Origin: Leptolyngbya sp. Prado105
GTDB taxonomy: Bacteria > Cyanobacteriota > Cyanobacteriia > Leptolyngbyales > Leptolyngbyaceae
Length of the DNA: 64,000 nt
Assembly: GCA_025454375.1 (NCBI GenBank)
Contig: JALOOO010000001.1
Span: forward strand, 19,826 to 83,825
Direction: 5' to 3'
Below, one piece after another: positions 40,715 to 51,067 of this stretch (its first letter is position 1; each line of letters starts with the position of its first letter). The translations under genes and the position numbers were made by a program. Under the pieces are notes generated by a model that was given only the letters and a program-made list of their open reading frames with translations, had not been told where the DNA came from and ran no database searches.

Positions 40715-41551
40715 TTGAAAACTGATTCAATCTTCTACAAAATTTTCCAACTCTTTCCGAGCGCCTTCTTCGAGCTAATTGGCGAGGATGATCCACGGAC
40801 TGTCACTTATGTGTTCACCTCTCAAGAAGTGAAGCAAACCGCATTTCGACTTGATGGTATCTTCATGCCTCCGCTGCGATTGCGCCAATTTCCTATCTAT
40901 TTCGTAGAAGCGCAGGCATACAAGGAAAAACGAAACTTCTACTATCGTTTCTTTAGTCAGATTCATCTCTATCTCAACGATTACGAACCTGCAAATGCTT
41001 GGCAGGCAGTGGTGATTTTCACGGAGCGACGGTTTGATCAGGCTTTGCCGCATCACTATTCGGAGTATGAGAATAATCCAAGGTTGCAACGGATTTATTT
41101 AGACGAATTGCCAACAGATGTCAGTGAGAGCAGTCTCGGCATTGCGCTGTTAAAATTGTTGGGGACGAAACCGAGAGAAGCTCCAATGAAGGGTCGATCG
41201 TTGATTGACCGAACTCGGCAAGAACTGACGGATTTGACCATCCAGCGGAATTTTATAGAATTAGTGGAGACGGTCTTCGTTTACAAATTTCCAAAACTAT
41301 CTTTTAGCGAGGTCGGTGAAATGTTAGGACTTGGTGATCTAAAGCAGACGCGGGCGTATCAGGAAGCGATGCGAGAAGGACGCGAAGAGGGACGCGAAGA
41401 AGGACGCGAAGAAGGACGCGAAGAGGGGCGAAAGGAGTATCTAACGCGGATGGTTCCAAAGCTGCTTCAGAAAGGCTGGACTGTCGAGGAGATCGCTGAA
41501 GACACTGGAGTTTCAGTAGAGACTGTGCAGCAGCTTATCACTCAGGAATAG
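40715..41551 (+). CDS. Rpn-like/DUF2887 PD-(D/E)XK nuclease-family protein
   Basis: 'DSIFYKIFQLFPSAFFELIG', 'FRLDGIFMPP', 'YFVEAQAYKEKRNFYYRFFSQIHLYL'; C-terminal EEGREEGR repeats. Confidence 0.85.
   Translation: MKTDSIFYKIFQLFPSAFFELIGEDDPRTVTYVFTSQEVKQTAFRLDGIFMPPLRLRQFPIYFVEAQAYKEKRNFYYRFFSQIHLYLNDYEPANAWQAVVIFTERRFDQALPHHYSEYENNPRLQRIYLDELPTDVSESSLGIALLKLLGTKPREAPMKGRSLIDRTRQELTDLTIQRNFIELVETVFVYKFPKLSFSEVGEMLGLGDLKQTRAYQEAMREGREEGREEGREEGREEGRKEYLTRMVPKLLQKGWTVEEIAEDTGVSVETVQQLITQE
41381..41428 (+). repeat. 12-bp in-frame tandem repeat (CGCGAAGARGGA)x4 encoding REEG
   Basis: Read directly within the Rpn-like gene. Confidence 0.85.
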
Positions 41552-41697
41552 AGACGACACAATCTGGATTGCGAACCAGGCATCGAGCAGTCTGGTTCCT
41601 TGATTTGTCCTAACGCTGGTCGATTCAGTTAGTTAGGTTGAAGTCCTTTGATAAATTCTAAAATGGCTTCAAGACCATCGAGTTTCGCCATCTGCTT

Positions 41698-41982
41698 TTA
41701 TGCGTTGCTCTCGTCTAGTTGGGCGAGTTGTTGAAGTTCAGCGACGAAAGCTTCCGCACCAAGCATGGATGAGTTTTGTAATGCGACTTGTGCGAGTTGT
41801 CCGAGGGCATGATCTTCAAGTTCGCTCAGTCGATCGAGCAATTGTTGATAATTTTCAACGGACAGCACAACATAGCTAGGCTGAGATTGATTCACCAAGA
41901 TGACAGGTTCATGGGTGGCAGAAGTGAGGACATCTTGAGCGCGCGCACATCTCTTCAATTGAGAATTGCTGCATGGCGGCAA
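41698..41982 (-). CDS. Phd/YefM-type antitoxin (possibly frameshifted at its N-terminus)
   Basis: 'AQDVLTSATHEPVILVNQSQPSYVVLSVENYQQLLDRL'; ATG-initiated MQQFSIEEM lies in another frame. Confidence 0.75.
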   Translation of the reverse strand: MPPCSNSQLKRCARAQDVLTSATHEPVILVNQSQPSYVVLSVENYQQLLDRLSELEDHALGQLAQVALQNSSMLGAEAFVAELQQLAQLDESNA

Positions 41983-42044
41983 ATTGTTCAGAATAGATTT
42001 GATTATTACTGTATCGCCCTAGCAAGAGCGTTGCCTGATTATCC

Positions 42045-42806
42045 CTAATCAGTTTCAGAAACCGCTTCAACCTTTTCAGGCTCAGATTTCTCTTTCATTG
42101 TCTCCGGATTGCGCTTAGAAAATCCCCAAGCAAAGACGATCGCGACTAACGTAATCATCAACCATTCTGGCGGTACAAGCTGATCATTCAACACTCGCAG
42201 TAACAACCGCATTCCCACAAACGAAACGGTGATGTAGCCTGCATCTTCTAAATGTGTAAATTCTTCTAGCCAGCCAATAAACAACCCTGCCATAAATCGC
42301 AGCGCCACAATCCCGATCGTCCCGCCCAGCAAAATCAGCCAGGTTTCTTGAGAAACCGCGATCGCAGTCGTGACACTATCGAGTGAAAATGCCAAATCTG
42401 TCAATGCAATCAGCGGGATCGCTTGCCACAGCGAAGCAAATCGAGGTCCGTGATGGGCGTTTTCCTCATCTTCCTGAGAAGTGAAATACTGAAACACTAA
42501 CCACAACAGGTAGAGCGCTCCCGCTAACTCAAACTGCCAATAGCCAATGACCCAAGACGCAGCCAAAATCAGCGACATCCGCAGAACATAAGCAAACACC
42601 AAGCCAATATTTAAAGCTTGACGCTCTAACTTAGGATTCTGTAATCCTTGGGTCAAGGCTGCCAGCGCGATCGCATTATCAGCCGACAGCACGCATTCCA
42701 ATGCTACTAAAACGAGCAGCAGAAGAAAGGTCTGCGGGCTGAATTGATCCGGAAAGTTCAGGTCTATCATGTCGGAGAGTTCGCGCCAAGTTGGCAAAGT
42801 AGACAC
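42045..42806 (-). CDS. TerC family integral membrane protein
   Basis: 253 aa; 'ALECVLSADNAIALAAL', 'IALTDLAFSLDSVTTAIAVS'. Confidence 0.92.
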   Translation of the reverse strand: MSTLPTWRELSDMIDLNFPDQFSPQTFLLLLVLVALECVLSADNAIALAALTQGLQNPKLERQALNIGLVFAYVLRMSLILAASWVIGYWQFELAGALYLLWLVFQYFTSQEDEENAHHGPRFASLWQAIPLIALTDLAFSLDSVTTAIAVSQETWLILLGGTIGIVALRFMAGLFIGWLEEFTHLEDAGYITVSFVGMRLLLRVLNDQLVPPEWLMITLVAIVFAWGFSKRNPETMKEKSEPEKVEAVSETD

Positions 42807-42865
42807 TTCATTATCTACTCAAGTGTTTCAGTTTGCGACGATTCTGAGAGGTACGGAAGTCCGCC

Positions 42866-43345
42866 CTAACCACCGTACTGCCACCCTGTACTCTCCAAAT
42901 TCAAAATCTCCCCGTCTCGATGGACTCCCGCTGCAATCACTTCACCCACAAATACTGTGTGATCGCCGTGATCAACGGTTCCGATGACCTGACATTCGAC
43001 GTAGCCCAGCGAATCCGAAATAATCGGACAACCCGTTTCGCCTAAATAAAATTCCACATCTTCAAATTTGTTGCCAACTCGACGCTGAGGCTTGAAAAAC
43101 TTCTGTGCCAGTTCTTTCTGTCCCGCCTCTAAAAAGCTCAAAGCAAACACGCCACTCTGACGAATCATCTGGTTTGAGCCAGAATCATTTTTGACACAGT
43201 TCACGACAAGAGGCGGCTTAAACGATCCCTGCATCACCCAACTTGCAGTAAATCCATTCACGTCCTCTCCGTCTTTGACTCCACAGATATATAGCGCATG
43301 TGGAATTTTTAGCAGCATTGCTTTTTTCGCCTGTTCGTCCAGCAT
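42866..43345 (-). CDS. Flavin reductase-like domain protein
   Basis: 159 aa; 'NGFTASWVMQGSFKPPLVVNCVKND', 'GTVDHGDHTVFVGEV'. Confidence 0.85.
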   Translation of the reverse strand: MLDEQAKKAMLLKIPHALYICGVKDGEDVNGFTASWVMQGSFKPPLVVNCVKNDSGSNQMIRQSGVFALSFLEAGQKELAQKFFKPQRRVGNKFEDVEFYLGETGCPIISDSLGYVECQVIGTVDHGDHTVFVGEVIAAGVHRDGEILNLESTGWQYGG

Positions 43346-43400
43346 GAAATCACCATTGAACTCTTCGATCGATTAGCTTACCAAGGATTCCAAAACAAAA

Positions 43401-43428
43401 CCGACCCTCTCAGGTTGAGATAGGTCGG
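43401..43428 (-). terminator. Probable terminator of psbY
   Basis: CCGACC/GGTCGG stem followed on the minus strand by TTTTGTTTTGG. Confidence 0.65.
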
Positions 43429-43455
43429 CTCAAAACTTTGGGCGAAATCGAAGGT

Positions 43456-43569
43456 TTACTTAGCTAAAAAGCCTTTCACTTGTTGCAAAGCATACGGAAG
43501 AATCCGCGTTAATGCCCAACCGCCAGCCAAGATAATCGGAAATAACACGATCAGGATGCGAAGGTCCAT
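43456..43569 (-). CDS. psbY: Photosystem II protein PsbY
   Basis: 37 aa MDLRILIVLFPIILAGGWALTRILPYALQQVKGFLAK*; single TM, typical cyanobacterial PsbY; absent from the ORF track because of length. Confidence 0.85.
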   Translation of the reverse strand: MDLRILIVLFPIILAGGWALTRILPYALQQVKGFLAK

Positions 43570-43672
43570 AATGATTGCTCTCGCTTAATCAGATGTTTCA
43601 ATTTTGTTATATGTAAATTTTTAGCGCATTTAGCTCAGCTTTCAAAGCAGTTTTCTCAGGTAATTTACATTT

Positions 43673-44203
43673 CTATACAAAACCCAAGTCTTTGCCTCGA
43701 TTGGCATGAACGAGCGCTAACTTTTCGTAATGCTGAGCATGTTCGATCAGATGTTCAACTTCTGTCTCTAAAAGTTCTCGAATCGGTTTTCCGGGGACAC
43801 CGACCACGAGCGATCGCGGCGGCACATCCTTCGTCACCACTGATCCCGCCCCAATGATGCTCCCTGCTCCGACTCGAACACCGTCCAGTACGATCGCCCC
43901 AATTCCAATGAGACAGCCCCGCTCGATCTGGGCGCTATGAATTACAGCTTGATGTCCGATTGTTACGAATTCTTCTAAAACAGTAGGTTGACCCGGATCT
44001 CCATGCAAAATTGCGCCATCTTGAATATTGGTATGGGAGCCAAGAACGATTCGTTCCACGTCAGCACGAACGACGGCATTGTACCAAATGCTGACTCCGG
44101 TCGCGATTTCAACATTTCCAATGACTGTAGAATTGGGCGCAACGAAGGCAGCGAGGGAGAGATCCGGGGGATTCCAAAAATTTGGAGTAAAAAGAAATGA
44201 CAT
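43673..44203 (-). CDS. Gamma-carbonic anhydrase-like hexapeptide-repeat protein
   Basis: '[15 protein letters not shown]'-type repeats, '[29 protein letters not shown]'; start at [10 protein letters not shown]. Confidence 0.88.
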   Translation of the reverse strand: MSFLFTPNFWNPPDLSLAAFVAPNSTVIGNVEIATGVSIWYNAVVRADVERIVLGSHTNIQDGAILHGDPGQPTVLEEFVTIGHQAVIHSAQIERGCLIGIGAIVLDGVRVGAGSIIGAGSVVTKDVPPRSLVVGVPGKPIRELLETEVEHLIEHAQHYEKLALVHANRGKDLGFV

Positions 44204-44314
44204 TTCAGGCGAATCGGAGGTGATAATGGTTCTAGAAACGTGCAAGCACAGCCAGTTATAATAATTTCACGATCGCGCCTCGTAAATACGAAATGATTTG
44301 AGTGCCCGTACTTC

Positions 44315-44824
44315 ATGATTAATCCCAGTTTTCAATATCCGATTTTTGGTCCTGAGATCCAGTGTCCCCACTGCCGCCAAACCATTCCGGCGCTGACACT
44401 GACTGATACCTATCTCTGTCCGCGACATGGCGCGTTTGAAGCAAATCCGAAGACGGGTGAGTTGATCCATTTGCAATCTGGGCGACATTGGCGACTTTGG
44501 AATGAAGAATGGTATCGCCAACATACGCATCCCGATGGGATTCGGTTTGAGATTCACGAAGCGCTCGATCGACTTTATACGCAAGGCTATCGTGCAACTC
44601 GCGTGATTATTGCTCAGCGCTATAAAGAGTTGATTAGCACCTATCTAGAACGGAGTACCCCTTGGCGAGGTCAAGCTGATTCACCAAAACCCAAATTATA
44701 TGGGCTTCCGGTCGAATTTAGCCCTGATCCCAAAGACGATCCTTGCTGGGATGTGATCAATTTTGACCTAGAAAAGGAACCCGGTGCGCCTGTGCGATAT
44801 CCCTATTTCCGACTGTTTGAGTAG
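44315..44824 (+). CDS. TIGR02652-like conserved cyanobacterial protein
   Basis: 169 aa; 'YPIFGPEIQCPHCRQTIPALTLTDTYLCPRHGAFEA'. Confidence 0.75.
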   Translation: MINPSFQYPIFGPEIQCPHCRQTIPALTLTDTYLCPRHGAFEANPKTGELIHLQSGRHWRLWNEEWYRQHTHPDGIRFEIHEALDRLYTQGYRATRVIIAQRYKELISTYLERSTPWRGQADSPKPKLYGLPVEFSPDPKDDPCWDVINFDLEKEPGAPVRYPYFRLFE

Positions 44825-44833
44825 ATTCTTCTC

Positions 44834-45247
44834 ATGCACCACGTTTCAATCAGAACGGCGGATATCTTTCGGGCGATCGCCTTTTACGAACAGCTTGGGT
44901 TTCAAGTCTCCGAGCGTTTCCAAACAGGCTATACCCTGGCGTGTTGGATGGAAGGACTCGGCGGACGGATTGAACTGCTGCAAATTCCGGAGCCGAAACC
45001 TGCGCCAGATGCCTTTAACGATGAGCATTACACGGGATATTATCATCTGTCGTTTGATGTGAGCGAGTTAGCAGCAGATATGCCGCAGTGGATTGATACG
45101 CTAAAAGAAAAATTAGCTCAGCAAGATCACGAATTGAACGTCCTGCTAGAACCGACTCAGCAAATGATTGGCGATCGTGTTTATGAAGTCGCATTTATTT
45201 CTGATGCCGATGGACTCGCGATCGAATTTCTGAATCGTCTGAAGTGA
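44834..45247 (+). CDS. VOC (glyoxalase/bleomycin-resistance fold) family protein
   Basis: 137 aa; 'MHHVSIRTADIFRAIAFYEQLGFQV', 'FISDADGLAIEFL'. Confidence 0.88.
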   Translation: MHHVSIRTADIFRAIAFYEQLGFQVSERFQTGYTLACWMEGLGGRIELLQIPEPKPAPDAFNDEHYTGYYHLSFDVSELAADMPQWIDTLKEKLAQQDHELNVLLEPTQQMIGDRVYEVAFISDADGLAIEFLNRLK

Positions 45248-45289
45248 AGTAGAGTACGATCTCTTCACTTTCGATAGCTGTGACGTTTC

Positions 45290-46642
45290 ATGCGTGCTGA
45301 ACCTTTTCTCGATAATTGGGCATATCTCAAAGTTGAATTGAATTGGCTAGAGCGATTGCTTCTCACCGCAGTCGCACGGCAGCGCAAAGACACAAAAACC
45401 GTCGAACGAGTCTCACAGACAAAAGCCGATCGTGCGACTAGCCATTGGTGGAAAGGATTGGTCAGTTTTGATGAAATTATTGCTTCAGATTCTCCCGCAG
45501 AACGCCGCAAACCCACTCCCCCCGCAAGCTACCAACAGCAGCTTGATGCCAGAATTCAAGCGAGTTGGCACAAAGGCATCGGACTGGCTTTGCCCATGTT
45601 GTGCGATCGCTTAGAACTCAATGCGTTTGAGAAAAATGCGATTCTACTTGCCCTTGCTCCAGAAATTCATCGTCGATACGCTCAAATGTATGGGTATTTG
45701 CAAACGGGGCAGGACATCCAAGAACGTCCCAGCATTGATCTCGTTTTGCGATTGTTCTGCCGCACCGATGTGGAATGGCGAATCGCGAGATCGAGCTTAC
45801 TCGATTCAAGTCGGTTGCTGCAATCAGGCTTGATGCAGGTTGAAGGAGCAGAACGATCGCTCTTTCTCACCCGATCGCTCAAACTCTCAGATGAATGCGT
45901 CAACTATTTACTCTCAGACCCCGCCGATTTTGCTGAACTAGAAGCGTTATTAGACCCGCAAACGTCAACCGTGTTTGCTCGATCGGTGCCCCGAACTCCC
46001 ATTGATTTAGTCCTACCGGAACTAGTTTTAGAGCAACTGAACCAGATTTGTGAGCAAGTGAAGTTTGCCCCTCAGTTAAAAGCTTGGGGATTTCAACAAT
46101 TTCCAGGCATCAATGCTTTGCTCATTGGCGCACATGGGACAGGGAAAACGCTCTCAGTCCAATGGATTGCCCAGCAATTAGAGATGCCCTTAACAGAGGT
46201 TGATTTAGCGATCGTGGAGGATTCGCTGATTGCAGATCTGATTGCCGAACGTCCGATGCTGTTATTGATCAAGTCGGCTGAGCGTTGGTTAAATCGTTCG
46301 GCTCCGATTGCAAAAGTGCTTGAATTGATCAATTCTCGTCGAACTCTGACTTGTTTTAGTGTGGGACATCGAATTGCAGTGCCAAATGTTTTGCGATCGC
46401 GCTTCCAATTCACGATCGAATTTCCCAAACCGGATCAATCTGCCCGCTTGAAGTTATGGAGACAAGCCTTTCCGGCTGAAACCCCGATCGCAGAATTAGA
46501 CTGGCACACGCTCGCGAAAAAGCACAATCTTACAGGAGGCGAAATCAAAGCGATCGCCAAAGCTGCGGCAATTGAAGCTTTAGCTCAGGAAGCTTGCACG
46601 ATCGAGCTTGATCACATTCTCAAAGCCCTTTCTGTCCGATGA
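45290..46642 (+). CDS. AAA-family ATPase
   Basis: 450 aa; Walker A 'GAHGTGKTLSVQWIA'; C-terminal AAA lid. Confidence 0.8.
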   Translation: MRAEPFLDNWAYLKVELNWLERLLLTAVARQRKDTKTVERVSQTKADRATSHWWKGLVSFDEIIASDSPAERRKPTPPASYQQQLDARIQASWHKGIGLALPMLCDRLELNAFEKNAILLALAPEIHRRYAQMYGYLQTGQDIQERPSIDLVLRLFCRTDVEWRIARSSLLDSSRLLQSGLMQVEGAERSLFLTRSLKLSDECVNYLLSDPADFAELEALLDPQTSTVFARSVPRTPIDLVLPELVLEQLNQICEQVKFAPQLKAWGFQQFPGINALLIGAHGTGKTLSVQWIAQQLEMPLTEVDLAIVEDSLIADLIAERPMLLLIKSAERWLNRSAPIAKVLELINSRRTLTCFSVGHRIAVPNVLRSRFQFTIEFPKPDQSARLKLWRQAFPAETPIAELDWHTLAKKHNLTGGEIKAIAKAAAIEALAQEACTIELDHILKALSVR

Positions 46643-46686
46643 GATATTTCAATGAGATATTTCAAAGGGTTTGCCCCAATTGCGTC

Positions 46687-47058
46687 TCAAAACAATTTTC
46701 CAACTTTCCCCACGATCGGCAGCGAAATTGCTTTACGTCGCCACAACTGCACCATGAGAAAGAGATTCAAGCCAAAATATCCCGAAGTCATAAAGCTTGC
46801 CGCCAACAGCACTGGCAGTGGAACCGACTCTGCATTCATCGCACTCGCACCCATCAGTCCATAGAGCAGCAACCAGCCCACGGACAGCTTAATTACGAAT
46901 CGACTCAATGCTCGCTCTTGCCGTCCTCCTGCCCGACGGTACAGCGTCCATACTGCTGGAAAAAATCCAAAAATTGGCACAAAATAGAAAAATAGCCGAA
47001 TGTGCCGCAAGGTATCAGGTTCAATTTCTTCAGACTTGAGAAAATCAAATTCGTTCAT
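46687..47058 (-). CDS. Small multi-TM conserved hypothetical protein
   Basis: 123 aa, three TM segments. Confidence 0.65.
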   Translation of the reverse strand: MNEFDFLKSEEIEPDTLRHIRLFFYFVPIFGFFPAVWTLYRRAGGRQERALSRFVIKLSVGWLLLYGLMGASAMNAESVPLPVLLAASFMTSGYFGLNLFLMVQLWRRKAISLPIVGKVGKLF

Positions 47059-47171
47059 GACTTAAATCACAGGGAAGACGATAGACCGCGAGTCAAAGCG
47101 CGATAATAATATTTAGAGACTGCCCAAAATCATCTCGCCTGAATCAATTCTTGAGTTAGTGTCGCTGCATC

Positions 47172-48299
47172 ATGCCTCATCGCAATAAGCTGTGGATTTG
47201 GTGGGATTCTTTACCACCCGTGTCAAGAGCGATCGCGATCGCGTCTTTTGCTCCCCTAGTCGTACTAAACGCCTGGGCGGTTTCATCTACTTTTGAGTAT
47301 TTTCATTCGCTCCTCGCGATCGTCGTGGGCGCGTCTTTGCTAACTTTTCTGCTGAACTATCCAGTCAGCTACATGCAGCAGCACGGCACGACCCGAGGGA
47401 GAGCGGCGATTATCGTCTTTCTGTTTACGATTTCGATCTTGCTCGCGATCGGAGTCACACTGGTGCCGCTGGCACTGCAACAGGCTCAACAGCTTGTCAC
47501 ACGCTTACCAGAATGGATCGATTCAGGACAGCGACAATTGATTCTGCTCAATGACCAAATCGAAAAAGCTGGATTTCCAATTAGTTTAGACGTTCTAGCC
47601 GATCAAATTACTGCCCCCGTTAAGAATCAGCTACAGCGATTAGCAGGAGATATTCTAGGCTTAGCCGTCATTACCGTGACGAGCATTCTAGATTTGTTAC
47701 TCACGTTAGTCCTCACTTTCTACTTACTCCAGCACAGCGATCGACTCTGGGAAAGTCTGGTCGAATGGTTGCCGCATCGAATTCGCGATCCGTTTAGCAA
47801 TACGTTGCGCCTGAGTTTTCAGAACTTCTTTTTTAGCCAGTTGATTTCTTCGACTTCGATGGGCTTTGTATTGACGGTGATTTTCTTATCGTTGCGAGTG
47901 CCATTTGGACTGTTGTTTGGCTTGACGATCGGGACAATGGCGTTGATTCCATTTGGTGGCTCGGTTGGGATTGCGCTCGTGTCCTTGCTCGTCGCATTGC
48001 GCGATATTGGGTTAGGTGTTGAGGTTCTGATTGCGTCTCTGATTGTGCAGCAGATTATCGAGAATCTGATTATGCCGAGAATTCTCGGCAGCTTTACAGG
48101 CTTAAATCCGGTGTGGGTGTTTATCTCAATCTTGATGGGGGCACGAGTCGGAGGATTGCTTGGAGTTGTGGTTGCAGTTCCGATCGCAGTGGTGATTAAG
48201 AGCATTTTGGTGTCATTGCGATCGCCAAATTCACCCATCATTGTCTCCAGTGATATTCAGATCGCTGAAATTCCAGCAGGTCAGGCTTCTGAAAGCTGA
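47172..48299 (+). CDS. AI-2E family transporter
   Basis: 375 aa, multi-TM; 'NLIMPRILGSFTGLNPVWVFISILMGARVGGLLGVVVAVP'. Confidence 0.92.
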   Translation: MPHRNKLWIWWDSLPPVSRAIAIASFAPLVVLNAWAVSSTFEYFHSLLAIVVGASLLTFLLNYPVSYMQQHGTTRGRAAIIVFLFTISILLAIGVTLVPLALQQAQQLVTRLPEWIDSGQRQLILLNDQIEKAGFPISLDVLADQITAPVKNQLQRLAGDILGLAVITVTSILDLLLTLVLTFYLLQHSDRLWESLVEWLPHRIRDPFSNTLRLSFQNFFFSQLISSTSMGFVLTVIFLSLRVPFGLLFGLTIGTMALIPFGGSVGIALVSLLVALRDIGLGVEVLIASLIVQQIIENLIMPRILGSFTGLNPVWVFISILMGARVGGLLGVVVAVPIAVVIKSILVSLRSPNSPIIVSSDIQIAEIPAGQASES

Positions 48300-48374
48300 G
48301 AGGTCGCAAGTTGAGGAAGCGATTTTTTTACTTGCACCCTCTCACAAAAACACGATTTCCAACTGCACTGCAAC

Positions 48375-50111
48375 TCAAGCTGCTGATAATTGAAGCCGAC
48401 GATCGGCAATGAGCAAGGCTTCCATCTCATCCGCTGAAATCGGCGGACTGTACAGGAAGCCTTGAATCGCATCACAGCCGCGCTTGCGGAAGAATTCCAA
48501 CTGTTTCTTATCTTCGATGCCTTCCGCGACAATGTGCAATTTCAAGCCTTTTGCCATGCTGATAATTGCTTTGGAAATCGCGATCGCACCTTCACTCACA
48601 TGGATTTGTTTTACAAAGCTACGATCGATTTTCAAGGCATCGATCGGCAATTGGTAGAGGTAATTCAAAGATGAATATCCTGTGCCAAAATCATCGATCG
48701 AGATTTCAATCCCTAACTTCTTCAGTGCCTTTAATGTGATAATTGTCGATTCGACATCCTGCATCACGCAGCTTTCGGTTAGTTCTAACGTCAGCAACTT
48801 CGGATCAAGTCCGGTTTCTGCCAAAATCGCTTCGACCCGTTGTGGTAAATTTGCTTGCTGAAACTGGCGCATTGATAAATTCACCGATACCCGGAGTGGC
48901 TGAAAATAGCAGCGCTGCCAAAGCTTTGCATGTTGACATGCGGTCTTTAACACCCACTCTCCTAAGGGCACAATGAGTCCCAACTCTTCTGCAACCGGAA
49001 TGAACTTTGTTGGAGAAATCACACCCCGCTCTGGATGATGCCAGCGCACTAAGGATTCCATCCCCATAATCTTTCCGGTTCGCAAATCAGCTTGCGGTTG
49101 ATAATGCACTTGGAATTCGGATCGCTCGATCGCTTTGGTCAAATCCATCTCAATTAAGCGACGCTCGACCTCTAACGCATCAAGGTCTGAATCATAGAGA
49201 CGATGGCGATTTGTCCCAGGTTGCTGACACCAATGCTGAGCCGTTTCTGCCTGCGTTAATAGGTCTTGAGGCGTGCCCTGCGGATCATCTGTCCAAGTCA
49301 TGCCGATATTGGCGTGAAAGCGGATCTCATACCCATCGATCATGCAGGGTAAAGTGACTCGATCGAGCAGGAACTGAGCAAACTCTGCTAATTCTGACGG
49401 GGCAATATCGCGCAGCACAATCCCAAACTGATCCCCGCTCAGACGCGCTAGGAAACCATTTGACTGTACGGCTTTACTCAGGCGATTTGCGACCATTTGC
49501 AGCACGATGTCGCCTGTCACATGTCCAAATCGAGAATTGACCACGTGAAATCGCTGGAGATTTAGACAAAGAACTGCCATCCCCTGCGACGAATGGAGAT
49601 CAGCAAATGAACTCATCAAATTGTGCAAATGCTGATGCAGCAGTCCGCGAGTAGGTAAATGCGTCAGCGAATCTAACATTGCTCCACGCCGAATTGCTGC
49701 GGTTGCCTGTTTTTGCTGTTCGCTGTATCGCTCAACTAAAACTGCCTGCTTCTTCAGGCGCGAGGAGATTGCGCCCAATAATTCACTCACTGAGCAAGGC
49801 TTGACTAAGTAATCGTCTGCCCCTGAATTCATCCCTTGCCGAATGTCGTTTTTCTCGCTTTTTGCGGTGAGAAAAATGACGGGAATGGTTGCAGTTTGAG
49901 TGTGCGATCGCAGATTTTCTAAAACTTCATATCCATCTAGCTCTGGCATACAGACATCGCAGAGAATCAAATCTGGATGGTACGCCCGAGCTTTTTGAAT
50001 GCCGATTCGACCGTTTTCTGCTTCGATTCCTCGAAATCCTTCGAGTTCCAAAATCTCAAGCAGATTATTCCGAATCAACTCATCGTCTTCAATGATAAGA
50101 ATGGTCTTCAT
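48375..50111 (-). CDS. Response regulator with degenerate GGDEF and intact EAL domain
   Basis: REC 'LIIEDDELIRN'; 'ARLSGDQFGIVL'; EAL 'MESLVRWHHPERG', 'DDFGTGYSSL'; start at MKTILIIEDD. Confidence 0.9.
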   Translation of the reverse strand: MKTILIIEDDELIRNNLLEILELEGFRGIEAENGRIGIQKARAYHPDLILCDVCMPELDGYEVLENLRSHTQTATIPVIFLTAKSEKNDIRQGMNSGADDYLVKPCSVSELLGAISSRLKKQAVLVERYSEQQKQATAAIRRGAMLDSLTHLPTRGLLHQHLHNLMSSFADLHSSQGMAVLCLNLQRFHVVNSRFGHVTGDIVLQMVANRLSKAVQSNGFLARLSGDQFGIVLRDIAPSELAEFAQFLLDRVTLPCMIDGYEIRFHANIGMTWTDDPQGTPQDLLTQAETAQHWCQQPGTNRHRLYDSDLDALEVERRLIEMDLTKAIERSEFQVHYQPQADLRTGKIMGMESLVRWHHPERGVISPTKFIPVAEELGLIVPLGEWVLKTACQHAKLWQRCYFQPLRVSVNLSMRQFQQANLPQRVEAILAETGLDPKLLTLELTESCVMQDVESTIITLKALKKLGIEISIDDFGTGYSSLNYLYQLPIDALKIDRSFVKQIHVSEGAIAISKAIISMAKGLKLHIVAEGIEDKKQLEFFRKRGCDAIQGFLYSPPISADEMEALLIADRRLQLSAA

Positions 50112-51067
50112 GGGAGAGCAACCTAGCGAGATCATCAAGTGGGAAGAAACCTATCTTCTAAATCTAAATAACTTAATAAAAAGGAAGAAAAAACTGATTG
50201 CTAGAAATGGGCAACCGATACGAAGGGAGTTGGACAGGCAAAAAAAGCAATGTCCGCAATTTCAGAGCCATTTTCTAGTTCAATGCTTCATAAAAAAGTT
50301 GCGATCGATACCTCTGCCCACTCGAAAACTGGATTGTCCCTGCTGTTGTTGTCTTCACGCTTCATACACCCTTGAGTAGAACTGAATAGAACTGAATTGA
50401 TGTCGAGATTCAGGAACGAGATTCAGGAATTTTGTCGCTGCTTCCATAGCTTGCTCTCGCAGTGTTAGAACGCAGAATCTGCGTTCATTCAGAAATTGAT
50501 CTGAGACTACGGGTTCAAGCAATTACTGAGAACTTAGTGAAACTGCTGAAGTAGATATAACTAAAGGATACTGGATTAGTTTGCCCCTGAAGTCCCCACT
50601 TGACTACTAAAGATCACAATTTAAGCAACCAAGTTAAAAAGTAACTTGGATTATTACATTCGAGACTAGACCTTTAGCTAGATGTCCGTTTGTAATTAAT
50701 CTGATCGGTTCCCCCGATCGGAGGAAGAAATAAAGACTCCTTTTGAAGAAAAATAGATTAAAGTTGTGAATCTATCGTAAAGACACTAGATCTGAATGCG
50801 AGATTCTACGGATTTATTACAAATTTCAACTTAGAGCTAAATTGTGCCGAAAACTTCCCATAAGATAACCGAATACTTCATACTAAGGTCAGAATTCTCT
50901 AATTTTTCACCAGAATTCTTTCAGTTTAAAGTGACCCGTCTTACGAAGTTTCACGGATAGAATACGGCTTGCAGATTTAGCTTGCCGTATAATGTCGAGT
51001 TTAAGCGCAAGCTTTTGTTACGACGAGCAGTGTTCGTAACTGCACTTTCACTTTTGGTTTCTGTTCT

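Noticed and set aside
50139-51067. Long intergenic region before the AAA pair as a possible ncRNA locus
   Set aside because: No stable structure, terminator pair or conserved motif could be supported by eye; needs transcript data.
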